DNA of 64,000 bases from Enterocloster lavalensis (GTDB taxonomy: Bacteria; Bacillota; Clostridia; Lachnospirales; Lachnospiraceae), in assembly GCF_902364025.1 (NCBI RefSeq), contig NZ_CABJCG010000001.1, forward strand, positions 856,528 to 920,527, written 5' to 3'. Position numbers and translations under genes: made by a program. A model generated the notes under the pieces. That model saw only the letters and a list, made by a program, of their open reading frames with translations. It made no database searches and was not told the DNA's origin. Below are positions 16,751 through 24,448 of the stretch, in pieces (position 1 is the stretch's first letter; every line of letters begins with the position of its first letter).

Positions 16751-17911
16751 TCACTGGACCTTGGCTGAGGTCGGATTGTAGAGTCCTACCGTCTCGCGCT
16801 TTTTGCCCATGACGTCCTCTTCCGTAAAGCTCATATATTTCACGCTGAGGCGGTCCTTGTAGGCAAATGCCAGGTGGAGCCTGCCGTCCCTGCCCTGCAT
16901 GATATAGGGGTACTCATACTGCCGGTTGTTGGTCTTGTTCTCGTCTCCCATATAGCCCTCGCCCCGCTCCATATAGCGGATCATGGGGAATGTGAGGCCG
17001 CCGTCCTCGGACAGCGCCACGGCTACGGGGCAACGCAGGCCCGGCCAGGAAGCGATGCCCGGCGTGGGACAGGGCGTGCAGGTGGGATTGTAGGCCACGG
17101 CGATTCTTCCGCTGGCAAGCTTCACCGCGCTGATGCTGGAGTTGTTGTTGGGCAGAACCGTGGGAACCGGCTTGGTCCAGGTGTCGCCGTAGTCCAGGGA
17201 CTCGCTGCGGTAGATATTGTCCGCCGCGCGGCTTCTCATGAAGGCTGCCAGGTGACCCGGCTCCAGCTCCACCACGTTGGCGTGAACCGCGCCGTTGCTC
17301 TCGGGCATATCCACCATTTTCCAGGTCTTACCCTGGTCGTCGGAGATGCGGAAGGCGGTGGGATCGCCGGTGAGCCCCAGCTCGGAGTCCGTGCAGATCC
17401 AGTTTCCGAAGATCCAGCGCCCGTTGGAGAGCACCTGGATGGGCTGGCGGCAGAAGCTTCCCTCCTCCGGGAATACGGTCTCGTAATCGCTCCAGGTCTC
17501 GCCCCCGTCCGCGCTCTTCTGGCAGCGGATCACGGATGTGAACTGCATGTTGTCCTTGCCCTCCACTCTGGAAAGCTGGGAGGTGTACATGGCCCAGACC
17601 TTTCCGTCCGGCCCTGCGAAAAGGGACGGGTTTTGCTCGCTCCGCTCGGGGTCATGGGATACCAGAACCGGCTCCTCCCACCGGTCCGCTCCCTTTTTCA
17701 GGCGGGCGCAGATCACGTTCACGTCCGCGTTCCCCTCAAATGAACCTGCGAACCAGACGCACAGCATATCCCCGTTCTCCAGCTCCAAAAGCCCCGGTCC
17801 GTGGGCGGTCTTGTAACCCCCCGGCGGGAGAACCGCCTCCACAGTCCCCATTTCCTCGTTCCAATACATCGTTCCGTCCGGTGTCAACCCTGGCAATTTT
17901 GCGTATTCCAT
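16751..17911 (-). CDS. Asp-box (BNR) sialidase-like protein, cytoplasmic
   Basis: A 386-residue six-bladed-propeller type protein of the predicted neuraminidase family (COG4692-like, by recognition). Four Asp-boxes are visible: SADGGETW (133-140), SDDQGKTW (190-197), SLDYGDTW (238-245) and SEDGGLTF (301-308). There is no signal peptide or lipobox, so it is cytoplasmic, unlike secreted sialidases that act on host glycans. It lies between the PdxA2-like gene and the permease gene in an acid-sugar catabolic operon. I would not call it a sialidase with confidence: related propellers include lyases and isomerases, and the likely substrate is a small imported sugar-acid conjugate (inference). Confidence 0.85.
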   Translation of the reverse strand: MEYAKLPGLTPDGTMYWNEEMGTVEAVLPPGGYKTAHGPGLLELENGDMLCVWFAGSFEGNADVNVICARLKKGADRWEEPVLVSHDPERSEQNPSLFAGPDGKVWAMYTSQLSRVEGKDNMQFTSVIRCQKSADGGETWSDYETVFPEEGSFCRQPIQVLSNGRWIFGNWICTDSELGLTGDPTAFRISDDQGKTWKMVDMPESNGAVHANVVELEPGHLAAFMRSRAADNIYRSESLDYGDTWTKPVPTVLPNNNSSISAVKLASGRIAVAYNPTCTPCPTPGIASWPGLRCPVAVALSEDGGLTFPMIRYMERGEGYMGDENKTNNRQYEYPYIMQGRDGRLHLAFAYKDRLSVKYMSFTEEDVMGKKRETVGLYNPTSAKVQ

Positions 17912-17938
17912 AATCGTTCCCCTTCCTTTTTTACGGTA

Positions 17939-18967
17939 TTATTCTTTGGTTTCAGCCATGCGGATGGCGTAATCCATGGCGTTGATCAAACTCAGCTCGC
18001 TGGCAAGGCCCGTGCCCGCCTGGTCAAATGCGGTTCCGTGGTCCACAGAGGCCCGGATGATGGGCAGGCCCAGGGTGATATTCACTCCGGCTACCGCGTC
18101 CCATTTCTGTGCTTCATGATTGTATACAAATCCCACCACCTTTAAGGGAATGTGCCCCTGGTCGTGGTACATGGCCACCACAATGTCGTACCAGCCGCCT
18201 CTGGCCTTGGAGAAAATGGTGTCCGGCGGAACCGGTCCGTCCGCCAGGATTCCCTCGGCTCTGGCCTCCTGGATGGCAGGGGTGATCTCCTCGATCTCTT
18301 CCCTTCCGAACATGCCGTTCTCACCGCTGTGGGGGTTGAGGCCCGCCACGCCGATTTTCGGCTCCGGGATTCCCAGCTTACGGCATGCCTGGTGGGCGAT
18401 GCGGATCACCTCCAGAACGCGGTCCTTCTTCACCCGGTCGCAGGCTTCCCTGAGGGAAACGTGGGTGGACACATGGACCACTCTCAGGTTCTCGTGGGCC
18501 AGCATCATGGTGTATTTCTTGGTGCCGGTGTAGTCCGCGTAAATCTCAGTGTGGCCGGAGTAATGGTGCCCCGCCAGGTTCATGGCTTCCTTGTTCAGCG
18601 CGTTGGTCACCGTGGCGTCCACCTGGCCGTCCATGGCCAGCTCAATGACCTTCTTCACATACTGGAAGGCTGCGTTTCCGGCCATGGCGGAGACTTCTCC
18701 CCGCTTCAGCTCCTTCATGTCCACCATACCCATGTCGTAGACGTCGATGATGCCGTATTCGTACAGCGCTTCGCTGACATCCCCGATCTTATGGATTTTC
18801 AGCTTGCCGGAGAGGCCGGTAATCTTTAATGCCTCCTCCATCACCGCTGCGTCTCCCACCACAAGCGGCTTGCAGCGCTCATAGACCGCCGGGTCCGACA
18901 ATGCCTTCGCGGTGATCTCCGGGCCGATGCTGGCCGGATCACCCATGGTAATACCGATTATTTTCAT
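17939..18967 (-). CDS. PdxA2-type 4-phosphate dehydrogenase (D-threonate/D-erythronate 4-phosphate dehydrogenase-like)
   Basis: A 342-residue protein of the PdxA family (4-hydroxythreonine-4-phosphate dehydrogenase). The start MKIIGITMGDPASIGPEI, the metal-binding YSGHTEIYADYTGT (about 138-151) and MYHDQGHIPLKVV (about 266-278) are visible. No other vitamin B6 biosynthesis gene is nearby, while a DUF1537 kinase is in the same operon. In characterised pathways PdxA2 partners such a kinase: D-threonate is phosphorylated at C4, then oxidised and decarboxylated to dihydroxyacetone phosphate. I start at the ATG at 18967, preceded by AAAGGAG. D-threonate or D-erythronate use is inferred from the pair; the exact epimer cannot be read. 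Confidence 0.9.
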   Translation of the reverse strand: MKIIGITMGDPASIGPEITAKALSDPAVYERCKPLVVGDAAVMEEALKITGLSGKLKIHKIGDVSEALYEYGIIDVYDMGMVDMKELKRGEVSAMAGNAAFQYVKKVIELAMDGQVDATVTNALNKEAMNLAGHHYSGHTEIYADYTGTKKYTMMLAHENLRVVHVSTHVSLREACDRVKKDRVLEVIRIAHQACRKLGIPEPKIGVAGLNPHSGENGMFGREEIEEITPAIQEARAEGILADGPVPPDTIFSKARGGWYDIVVAMYHDQGHIPLKVVGFVYNHEAQKWDAVAGVNITLGLPIIRASVDHGTAFDQAGTGLASELSLINAMDYAIRMAETKE

Positions 18968-18993
18968 AACTGCCGTTCTCCTTTCCTGGACTG

Positions 18994-19893
18994 TCACTTA
19001 TTTTTGTACTCCCCGTAGTAGGTGTCGATGGTCCTTTGGATCGCCTCCACCGCCTCCTGGGGTAAAATGCCGAAGGGCTTTCTGCAGGGCCCCACCGGCT
19101 GTCCGATCAGGTTGGTGGCGCACTTGACAACGGAGTTGGGGTTGCCGTATTTGAAGCATTCCCTGATTTTGGAAATGGCGTTCTGGGCCTTCTTCGCGCC
19201 CTCCATGTCCCCCCGCAGATAGCTCTGGTAGATGTTCACCATAACCGTGGGAAGGATGTTGGCGATCGCGGTGATTCCGCCCTTGCCGCCTGCCAACAGG
19301 GTCCAGAGAATCAGGGCGTCGTTGCCGGAGAGAACTGCGAAATCCATGCCCTCGGTTTCCTGGATGTACTGGAGAATGTTGTTGAAGTTGCCGCTGGAAT
19401 CCTTGACGCCTGCGATATTTTTAAATTCGCCCGCCAGGCGCTTCACGGTGGCCGGAGCCAGGGAAGCCCCGGTTCTGGCCGGGATGTTGTACATTACCAC
19501 CGGAAGGTCCACCGCCTGCGCCACCTGGGCGTAGTGCTGGTACAGCTCTTCCTGGCTGATGGCCGCGAAATAGGGGGTGATGACGGAGAGCACATCCACG
19601 CCGATCTCCTGCGCCTTTCTGGACAGCGCCACGGTCTCCTCGGTGCTGATGCACCCGGTGCCCGCGTACACCGGAACCCGGCCCTTTACCTCGTCCACGA
19701 AAATCTCCATCACCCGGATTTTTTCCTCGGCGGACATGATGTAAAACTCGCCGTTGGTGCCCAGGCAGAACACCGCGTCCACTCCCGCGTCGATCTGCCG
19801 GTTGATCTGTCTGCGGAGCTCCGCCTCGTTGATGCTGCCATCCTCATGCATGGCAGTCTGCATTGCCGCGATAATTCCTTTGATCTCTGTCAC
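18994..19893 (-). CDS. DapA/NanA family aldolase or dehydratase
   Basis: A 299-residue class I aldolase-superfamily protein (dihydrodipicolinate synthase/N-acetylneuraminate lyase type). The (beta/alpha)8 barrel shows GTNGEFY (45-51), YNIPARTG (135-142) with the catalytic tyrosine, and GVKDSSG (162-168) whose Lys164 should form the Schiff base with a 2-keto acid. True DapA enzymes sit in lysine operons; this one is in an acid-sugar cluster, so a 2-keto-3-deoxy sugar acid or a sialic-acid-like substrate is more likely (inference). It lies four bases after the alcohol dehydrogenase gene and just before the PdxA2-like gene. Confidence 0.92.
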   Translation of the reverse strand: MTEIKGIIAAMQTAMHEDGSINEAELRRQINRQIDAGVDAVFCLGTNGEFYIMSAEEKIRVMEIFVDEVKGRVPVYAGTGCISTEETVALSRKAQEIGVDVLSVITPYFAAISQEELYQHYAQVAQAVDLPVVMYNIPARTGASLAPATVKRLAGEFKNIAGVKDSSGNFNNILQYIQETEGMDFAVLSGNDALILWTLLAGGKGGITAIANILPTVMVNIYQSYLRGDMEGAKKAQNAISKIRECFKYGNPNSVVKCATNLIGQPVGPCRKPFGILPQEAVEAIQRTIDTYYGEYKNK

Positions 19894-19896
19894 GTT

Positions 19897-21057
19897 TTAA
19901 TCCTCCTTCAGCACGTTCAAATAGATGGAACGAATATCTTCAAGGCTCAATTCCTTCATGTTGTTGACCAGAAGCCTCTGCTGCCTGCTCCCCGCGTCCA
20001 CCAGGAAGTCCAGATCTTCCATTTTGACGCCGAAGGCTTCCAGATTCGTGGGGATGTTGGTGTTCTTCACGATGGCGGCGATCCGCCCGATCATGTAATC
20101 CGCCTTTTCCTCCCCGCTCCCCGCCGACTGTTCCGGGTACACCGCGTCGCAGAGCTGCGCCAGCCGTTCTGCGCAGGCGTCCTTGTTGAACGCCATCACA
20201 TGGGCGAACAGTATGGCGTTGGACACGCCGTGGGGGATGTGGTACTTGCCGCCCAGGGGATAGCTCAGGGCGTGAACCGCGGTGGTGCCGCTTCCGGTGA
20301 TGGCCACGCCGCCGTAAAAAGCGCCCAGCAGCAGGTTGTTCTTCGCCTCCATGTCGGAGGGATTTTTGTAAGCCCGCTCAATGTTGCGGAAAATCAGCTT
20401 CGCGCCCGCCGCGGCGTAGGTGTCGCTTAACGGGGTCGCTTTCTTCGAGGTGTAGCACTCTACCACATGGGCCAGGGCGTCCACGCCGGTGGCTGCCACG
20501 ATGGAGGCGGGCAGCCCGGCGATCATCTGCGCGTCCAGGATCACGTAATCCGGTATCATTTCCGCGTTCACAATGCCCTTTTTGGACTGCTCCTCCGGGA
20601 TGGCCACGATGGCGTTGCAGGTGGCCTCGGAGCCGGTGCCGCAGGTGGTGGGGATCATCACGGTTTTCAGCTGCTTGGACGCTAAAAGCGGATTGTCCAG
20701 CAGGTCCTTTACCTTGTAATCGGAGCCTTTTAACAGAGAACAGAGCTTGGCCGCGTCCATGACGCTGCCGCCGCCGATGGCGATGATAATGTCGCCGTTT
20801 TCCCGGTTCATCTGCTCCACCACCGCCTCCACGTCGCCGTAGGCGGGTTCCGGCTTCAGCTCGTCAAACACCTGATAGTCCACGCCGCAGCGCTCCAGCA
20901 CGGCCAGCAGCTTGTCTAAAAGCCCCGCTCCGGCCACTCCCTTGTCGGTGAACACCAGGGCCTTTTTGGCGGACTCCTGTTTTAAAATCGTCTGAACATC
21001 CTCAATGCTTCCCATTCCTGAATATACGCAGGAAGGAATTTTAATCTGATATCCCAT
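19897..21057 (-). CDS. Iron-containing alcohol dehydrogenase
   Basis: A 386-residue group III (iron-activated) alcohol dehydrogenase. The NAD-binding part has IAIGGGSVMDAAK (about 91-103), and the metal-binding part has PTTCGTGSEAT (about 137-147), GVDALAHVVECY (about 186-197) and HALSYPLGGKYHIPHG (about 258-273), including the histidines that bind the metal. It reduces or oxidises a small aldehyde, ketone or hydroxy acid in the cytoplasm. The start codon lies 17 bases inside the 3' end of the DUF1537 gene, so translation is coupled. In this operon it may oxidise the C4 acid or reduce an aldehyde released by the DapA-like aldolase (inference). Confidence 0.95.
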   Translation of the reverse strand: MGYQIKIPSCVYSGMGSIEDVQTILKQESAKKALVFTDKGVAGAGLLDKLLAVLERCGVDYQVFDELKPEPAYGDVEAVVEQMNRENGDIIIAIGGGSVMDAAKLCSLLKGSDYKVKDLLDNPLLASKQLKTVMIPTTCGTGSEATCNAIVAIPEEQSKKGIVNAEMIPDYVILDAQMIAGLPASIVAATGVDALAHVVECYTSKKATPLSDTYAAAGAKLIFRNIERAYKNPSDMEAKNNLLLGAFYGGVAITGSGTTAVHALSYPLGGKYHIPHGVSNAILFAHVMAFNKDACAERLAQLCDAVYPEQSAGSGEEKADYMIGRIAAIVKNTNIPTNLEAFGVKMEDLDFLVDAGSRQQRLLVNNMKELSLEDIRSIYLNVLKED

Positions 21058-22333
21058 TTTCCTCGCCTTTCTGTTTTCCTTTTAATTCTTCCGTCAGATC
21101 CGGCAGCAGGTTTTCATCCCCGAAGCCGCCTGATTTCGTGATCATGTGATATTCCCGGCCGTTGTAATCCAGCTTTGTCAGCACGCAGCCCGGTCGAATC
21201 TGCCGGATGGGCTTAAGCTCCCACTGCCCGATCTCCTTCATGAATCCCAGCAGCGTGTCCCCGCCGGTGACCAGCCAGACGGCGTCAAGCCCCTGATCCA
21301 GCATTTGTTTTAAAATGATTCCCAGGGTTTCCGGGATTCTCTGTCGCACCGCTTCGGTGTCCATGCCAAGCCCTCTGGCGTACTCCAGGGTGTCCGGCGT
21401 CCCCTCCCGGTCGTTGGTGTCCAGGATAACGCAGTCTCTGCCGTTTCCAGCTTCCGTTATCTGCCGGACCCGCCGGTCTCCGGCTCCCGATCTCCAGAAT
21501 TCCCGGTCCAGCTTTTCCTCCGGTCTTATGTAAAATCTTGGAAATCCGACCTGTTCCCCCCGATCCAGCTGCTTTTTCGTGATGGGGTTCACGCTGCCGC
21601 AGATTACGAACAGCCGGTTTTCCAGCGCGGCCGCCTCCGGTTCCCTGCGTTCCAGGCCCAAAAGCTCCGGCAAAATGGAGGCGAACCCCGCGCAGCCCGC
21701 CAGCAGGCGGCTCTGTCCCGATGCGGCCAGCTTGGCGCCGATCCGCTCAATGTCCGCTTCGCTCAAGGCGTCGTATACCACAATGCCGGATTCTCTGCCG
21801 CTTAGCTGTTCCGGGTCCTCTGCAGTAGTTACGGGAATCCTGCTCTGCAAACCGATGATATCCGCTACCGAGTCCCGGGTGACCGGCTCGAAGGGATCGT
21901 TCCCGAACACGCTTTGGCTGACCGGTAGACCGTCGATATAGTGTTTCCCGCCTTTGGTGATCCGGTTCATCCGGGGCAGGGCGGGCACAAAGCTTAAAAC
22001 CTGTTCCCCCGACGCTTTCAGGGCCGCCTCCAGCTCGCTTCCGATGTTTCCCCGGAGGGCTGAATCTGTTTTCTTATAAATATAAGGGATTCCCGCTTTT
22101 CTGCCGTCTGACACGATGGCGCTTACCTTGCGCCCTGCCTGCTCCGGCGAAGCGTGCCTGGTCTCCGCGTCCACCACCAGCACCGTGGTCTCTCCGGGCT
22201 TAAGGCCCTCCTCCCAGCTTCTGTCATTTTCCATGCTGACAATCACTCTGGTGCGGATTCCTTTCTCCGCGAAATGCACCCCCGAATCCAGAGCGCCTGT
22301 GAAATCGTCCGCAATGATCATCAATTCAACCAA
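21041..22333 (-). CDS. Four-carbon acid sugar kinase (DUF1537/OtnK/DtnK family)
   Basis: A 430-residue kinase of the DUF1537 family, which phosphorylates four-carbon acid sugars. The N-terminal domain starts with LMIIADDFTGALDSGVHF, where the family has the conserved DDxTGAxDxG motif; the C-terminal nucleotide domain has LVTGGDTLLGFM (about 364-375). I place the start at the TTG at 22333, because GGGAGGTGA lies directly upstream; an ATG further upstream (22378) has no ribosome binding site, and the internal ATG is four codons later. It is the first gene of the operon and has a sigma-A type promoter. With PdxA2 it fits D-threonate or D-erythronate use (established for family members, inferred here). 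Confidence 0.9.
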   Translation of the reverse strand: MVELMIIADDFTGALDSGVHFAEKGIRTRVIVSMENDRSWEEGLKPGETTVLVVDAETRHASPEQAGRKVSAIVSDGRKAGIPYIYKKTDSALRGNIGSELEAALKASGEQVLSFVPALPRMNRITKGGKHYIDGLPVSQSVFGNDPFEPVTRDSVADIIGLQSRIPVTTAEDPEQLSGRESGIVVYDALSEADIERIGAKLAASGQSRLLAGCAGFASILPELLGLERREPEAAALENRLFVICGSVNPITKKQLDRGEQVGFPRFYIRPEEKLDREFWRSGAGDRRVRQITEAGNGRDCVILDTNDREGTPDTLEYARGLGMDTEAVRQRIPETLGIILKQMLDQGLDAVWLVTGGDTLLGFMKEIGQWELKPIRQIRPGCVLTKLDYNGREYHMITKSGGFGDENLLPDLTEELKGKQKGEENGISD

Positions 22334-22404
22334 TGTCTCACCTCCCGCCAGTCTGCGATATGTTTTGATTTGAAACATGTGTCTTGGTTTTTCTCTGTGG
22401 TTAT

Positions 22405-22433
22405 AGAATAGCGCTTTTCGACACGAGTTTCAA
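22405..22433 (-). promoter_or_regulatory. Promoter of the acid-sugar operon
   Basis: On the minus strand TTGAAA (22428-22433) and TATTCT (22405-22410) are 17 bp apart. The -35 overlaps a TTTGAAAC motif that recurs in this intergenic region. I found no GG-N10-GC element of the sigma-54 type on either strand here. Confidence 0.65.
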
Positions 22434-22472
22434 ATAAAAACATAGGGATTTTTGTTCTTTTTTGAAACGTTA

Positions 22473-22501
22473 TTGTTTTTATTTCTATTTTATGATATTA
22501 T
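22473..22501 (+). promoter_or_regulatory. Promoter of the PrpR-like regulator gene
   Basis: TTGTTT (22473-22478) and TATTAT (22496-22501) are separated by 17 bp, 65 bases before the start codon. The dyad at 22512-22524 lies just downstream of the expected start site, a position suited to autoregulation. Confidence 0.55.
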
Positions 22502-22511
22502 ATTTTCATAA

Positions 22512-22524
22512 TGAAACAGTTTCA
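22512..22524. promoter_or_regulatory. TGAAACAGTTTCA dyad, candidate operator
   Basis: A perfect 6-1-6 inverted repeat. The half-site TGAAAC also occurs at 22371-22376 and 22462-22467 on the plus strand and at 22427-22432 on the minus strand, so it is probably the binding sequence of the PrpR-like protein encoded next to it. Confidence 0.6.
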
Positions 22525-22565
22525 CAGGAATTCAGCGGGCATACAGGAGAGGGGAATTAAATCAT

Positions 22566-24341
22566 ATGGAAAAAAAATACCGCATACTGGGAATTGCGCC
22601 TTACGAGAATCTGAGAAATGCCATGGTCGCGGAAGCGGCAAAATATGAAGAGATCGAGATGGTGGTCTACACGGGGAACCTGGAGGACGGGGTTCAGCTG
22701 GCCCTGCAGCACATGGACGAGGGCTTTGATATCCTGATCTCCCGGGGCGGAACCGCGGAGCTGATCCGTCCGGTGGCCACCATCCCGGTTATCGAGATCA
22801 CATTAAACATCAACGATATCCTGCGAGCGATCCTGCTGGTGGGGAATCTCACCGAAGCCTACGCCGTGGTGGGTTATCCCACCGTCACCCAGCCCGCCCG
22901 CGTCCTGTGCGAGATGATGAATTACCGCATGAACATCGTCACCATCCACAGCCCGGAGGAGCTGGGCCCTGTGCTGAGGGAGCTGAAGGCCGGGGGCTGC
23001 AATTTCATTCTCTGCGACGTGATCACCGAGATGATGGCCCGGGAGGCCGGCATGGAGCCGATTCTGATTCTGTCCGGGCCGGAGAGCATCGATATCGCCA
23101 TCGAGTATTCCGTCAACATGTGCCGGGCCGTGGCGGAGACCAAGGCCAGAAGCCGCCTGTTCACAAAGGCCCTGGACATGCAGGGCATGAAAACCATTAT
23201 TATGAAGCAGGACGGAACCATTCTGTTCTCCACCTACAACGAGAAGAATATCACGGCCGTCACCGGGTATCTGAAAAAGCTGATGGAGTCCCCCTGCTCC
23301 ATGTCTGCCAAGGCATTTCACATGATCGAAAACGACCTGTACTCCATCACGGCGGAGGAGGCGGATTTCCTGGGGGAACCCTGCTGCATTTTCTGTCTGG
23401 AACAGAACCCCTTCCCGGTGGGCGGGAGCAAGCACGGCATCCGATTTTCCAATTATACCCAGGTCTCGGTGATGTATTCCAGCAGTTTCTATTCTCTGAC
23501 CTCCAGCGCCAAGCTGATGGAGGAGAAAATCCGGCTGATCAACCAGAATACCCTTCCGGTGATGATTCTGGGGGAGCGGGGCTCGGGGAAAAACCAGCTG
23601 GCGGCCAAGCTCTATCTGGAAAGCTCCATGCAGAAATATCCCTATATCACCATCGACTGCCAGATTCTCAACGAGCGGACCTGGAATTATGTGATCAGCA
23701 ACTACAATTCGCCGCTGAACGACAAAAACAATACCATTTTCATCAGCAACATCCAGGCCCTGTCCAAAAACCAGCAGGAGCGGCTTCTGTCCTTCCTTGT
23801 GGACACCGGGGCCCACAAGCGCAACCGGATCATCCTCTCCTGCTCCCAGACCCTGGAGCGGGATTCCCCGGACCCTTCCAGAAGCTTTATCGACTATCTG
23901 CCCTGCACCACCATCTACATGCCGCCGCTGAGGGAGCTGACCGACGATATCCAGAGCTCCAGCAACCTGTACCTCAACGCCATGAATGTGGAGATGTCCA
24001 AACAGATCGTGGGCTTCACGCCCGAGGCCCTGTCCCTGCTGATGAGCTACCAGTGGCCGGACAATTTCATGCAGCTGAAGCGGGTGCTGGCGGAGCTGGT
24101 GATGCTCACCTCCACCGCGTATATCCAGCTGGACACGGTGTACGAGGCCATCGAGAAGGAAAAGCGCCAGTACGTCCCCACCACAGCCGACTTCTTCGAC
24201 TACAACCGGTCCCTAAACGAGATGACCCGGGAAATTGTAAAGGTCGTCCTCTCCCAGTGCGGCGGCAACCAGACACTGGCTGCGAAACGGCTGGGGATCG
24301 GGAGGACGACCTTGTGGCGGTATCTGAATGAGGAGAAATAG
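22566..24341 (+). CDS. PrpR-N domain regulator with degenerate AAA+ domain
   Basis: A 591-residue regulator built like a sigma-54 activator. Residues 1-195 match the PrpR N-terminal sensor domain (SRGGTAELIRPVATIPVIEI, about 59-78). A PAS-like linker follows, then an AAA+ region from about 315 to 535 and a Fis-type helix-turn-helix at the end (GGNQTLAAKRLGIGRTTLWR, 567-586). The AAA+ part keeps a Walker A loop (GERGSGKN, 336-343) but the Walker B acids are replaced (TIFISNIQAL, 390-399) and the sigma-54 contact motif GAFTGA is absent. It therefore should not drive sigma-54 transcription; it probably acts as an ordinary activator or repressor of the divergent acid-sugar operon. The N-terminal domain likely senses the acid sugar or its phosphate (inference). 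Confidence 0.88.
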   Translation: MEKKYRILGIAPYENLRNAMVAEAAKYEEIEMVVYTGNLEDGVQLALQHMDEGFDILISRGGTAELIRPVATIPVIEITLNINDILRAILLVGNLTEAYAVVGYPTVTQPARVLCEMMNYRMNIVTIHSPEELGPVLRELKAGGCNFILCDVITEMMAREAGMEPILILSGPESIDIAIEYSVNMCRAVAETKARSRLFTKALDMQGMKTIIMKQDGTILFSTYNEKNITAVTGYLKKLMESPCSMSAKAFHMIENDLYSITAEEADFLGEPCCIFCLEQNPFPVGGSKHGIRFSNYTQVSVMYSSSFYSLTSSAKLMEEKIRLINQNTLPVMILGERGSGKNQLAAKLYLESSMQKYPYITIDCQILNERTWNYVISNYNSPLNDKNNTIFISNIQALSKNQQERLLSFLVDTGAHKRNRIILSCSQTLERDSPDPSRSFIDYLPCTTIYMPPLRELTDDIQSSSNLYLNAMNVEMSKQIVGFTPEALSLLMSYQWPDNFMQLKRVLAELVMLTSTAYIQLDTVYEAIEKEKRQYVPTTADFFDYNRSLNEMTREIVKVVLSQCGGNQTLAAKRLGIGRTTLWRYLNEEK

Positions 24342-24448
24342 GGGGTGGGAGGGCCCGGCGGGTTTGTGGTGTGTAAAAATTCCTTCCCGCCTGGCGTACT
24401 GAGGGATTCTCCGGGCATTGCGGGGCGTCCCTTAAAGCAAGCTATTCC

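Noticed and set aside
15397..16812. 471-codon plus frame rich in His and Gln
   Set aside because: Antisense shadow of the SLC13-type permease gene; such His/Gln/Gly-rich frames are typical complements of GC-rich membrane-protein genes.
17939..18967. Vitamin B6 biosynthesis PdxA
   Set aside because: No other B6 gene nearby, while a DUF1537 kinase shares the operon; the PdxA2 acid-sugar role fits better.
22379..22565. Sigma-54 promoter for the DUF1537 operon
   Set aside because: Expected from the PrpR-like regulator, but no GG-N10-GC element is present on either strand.
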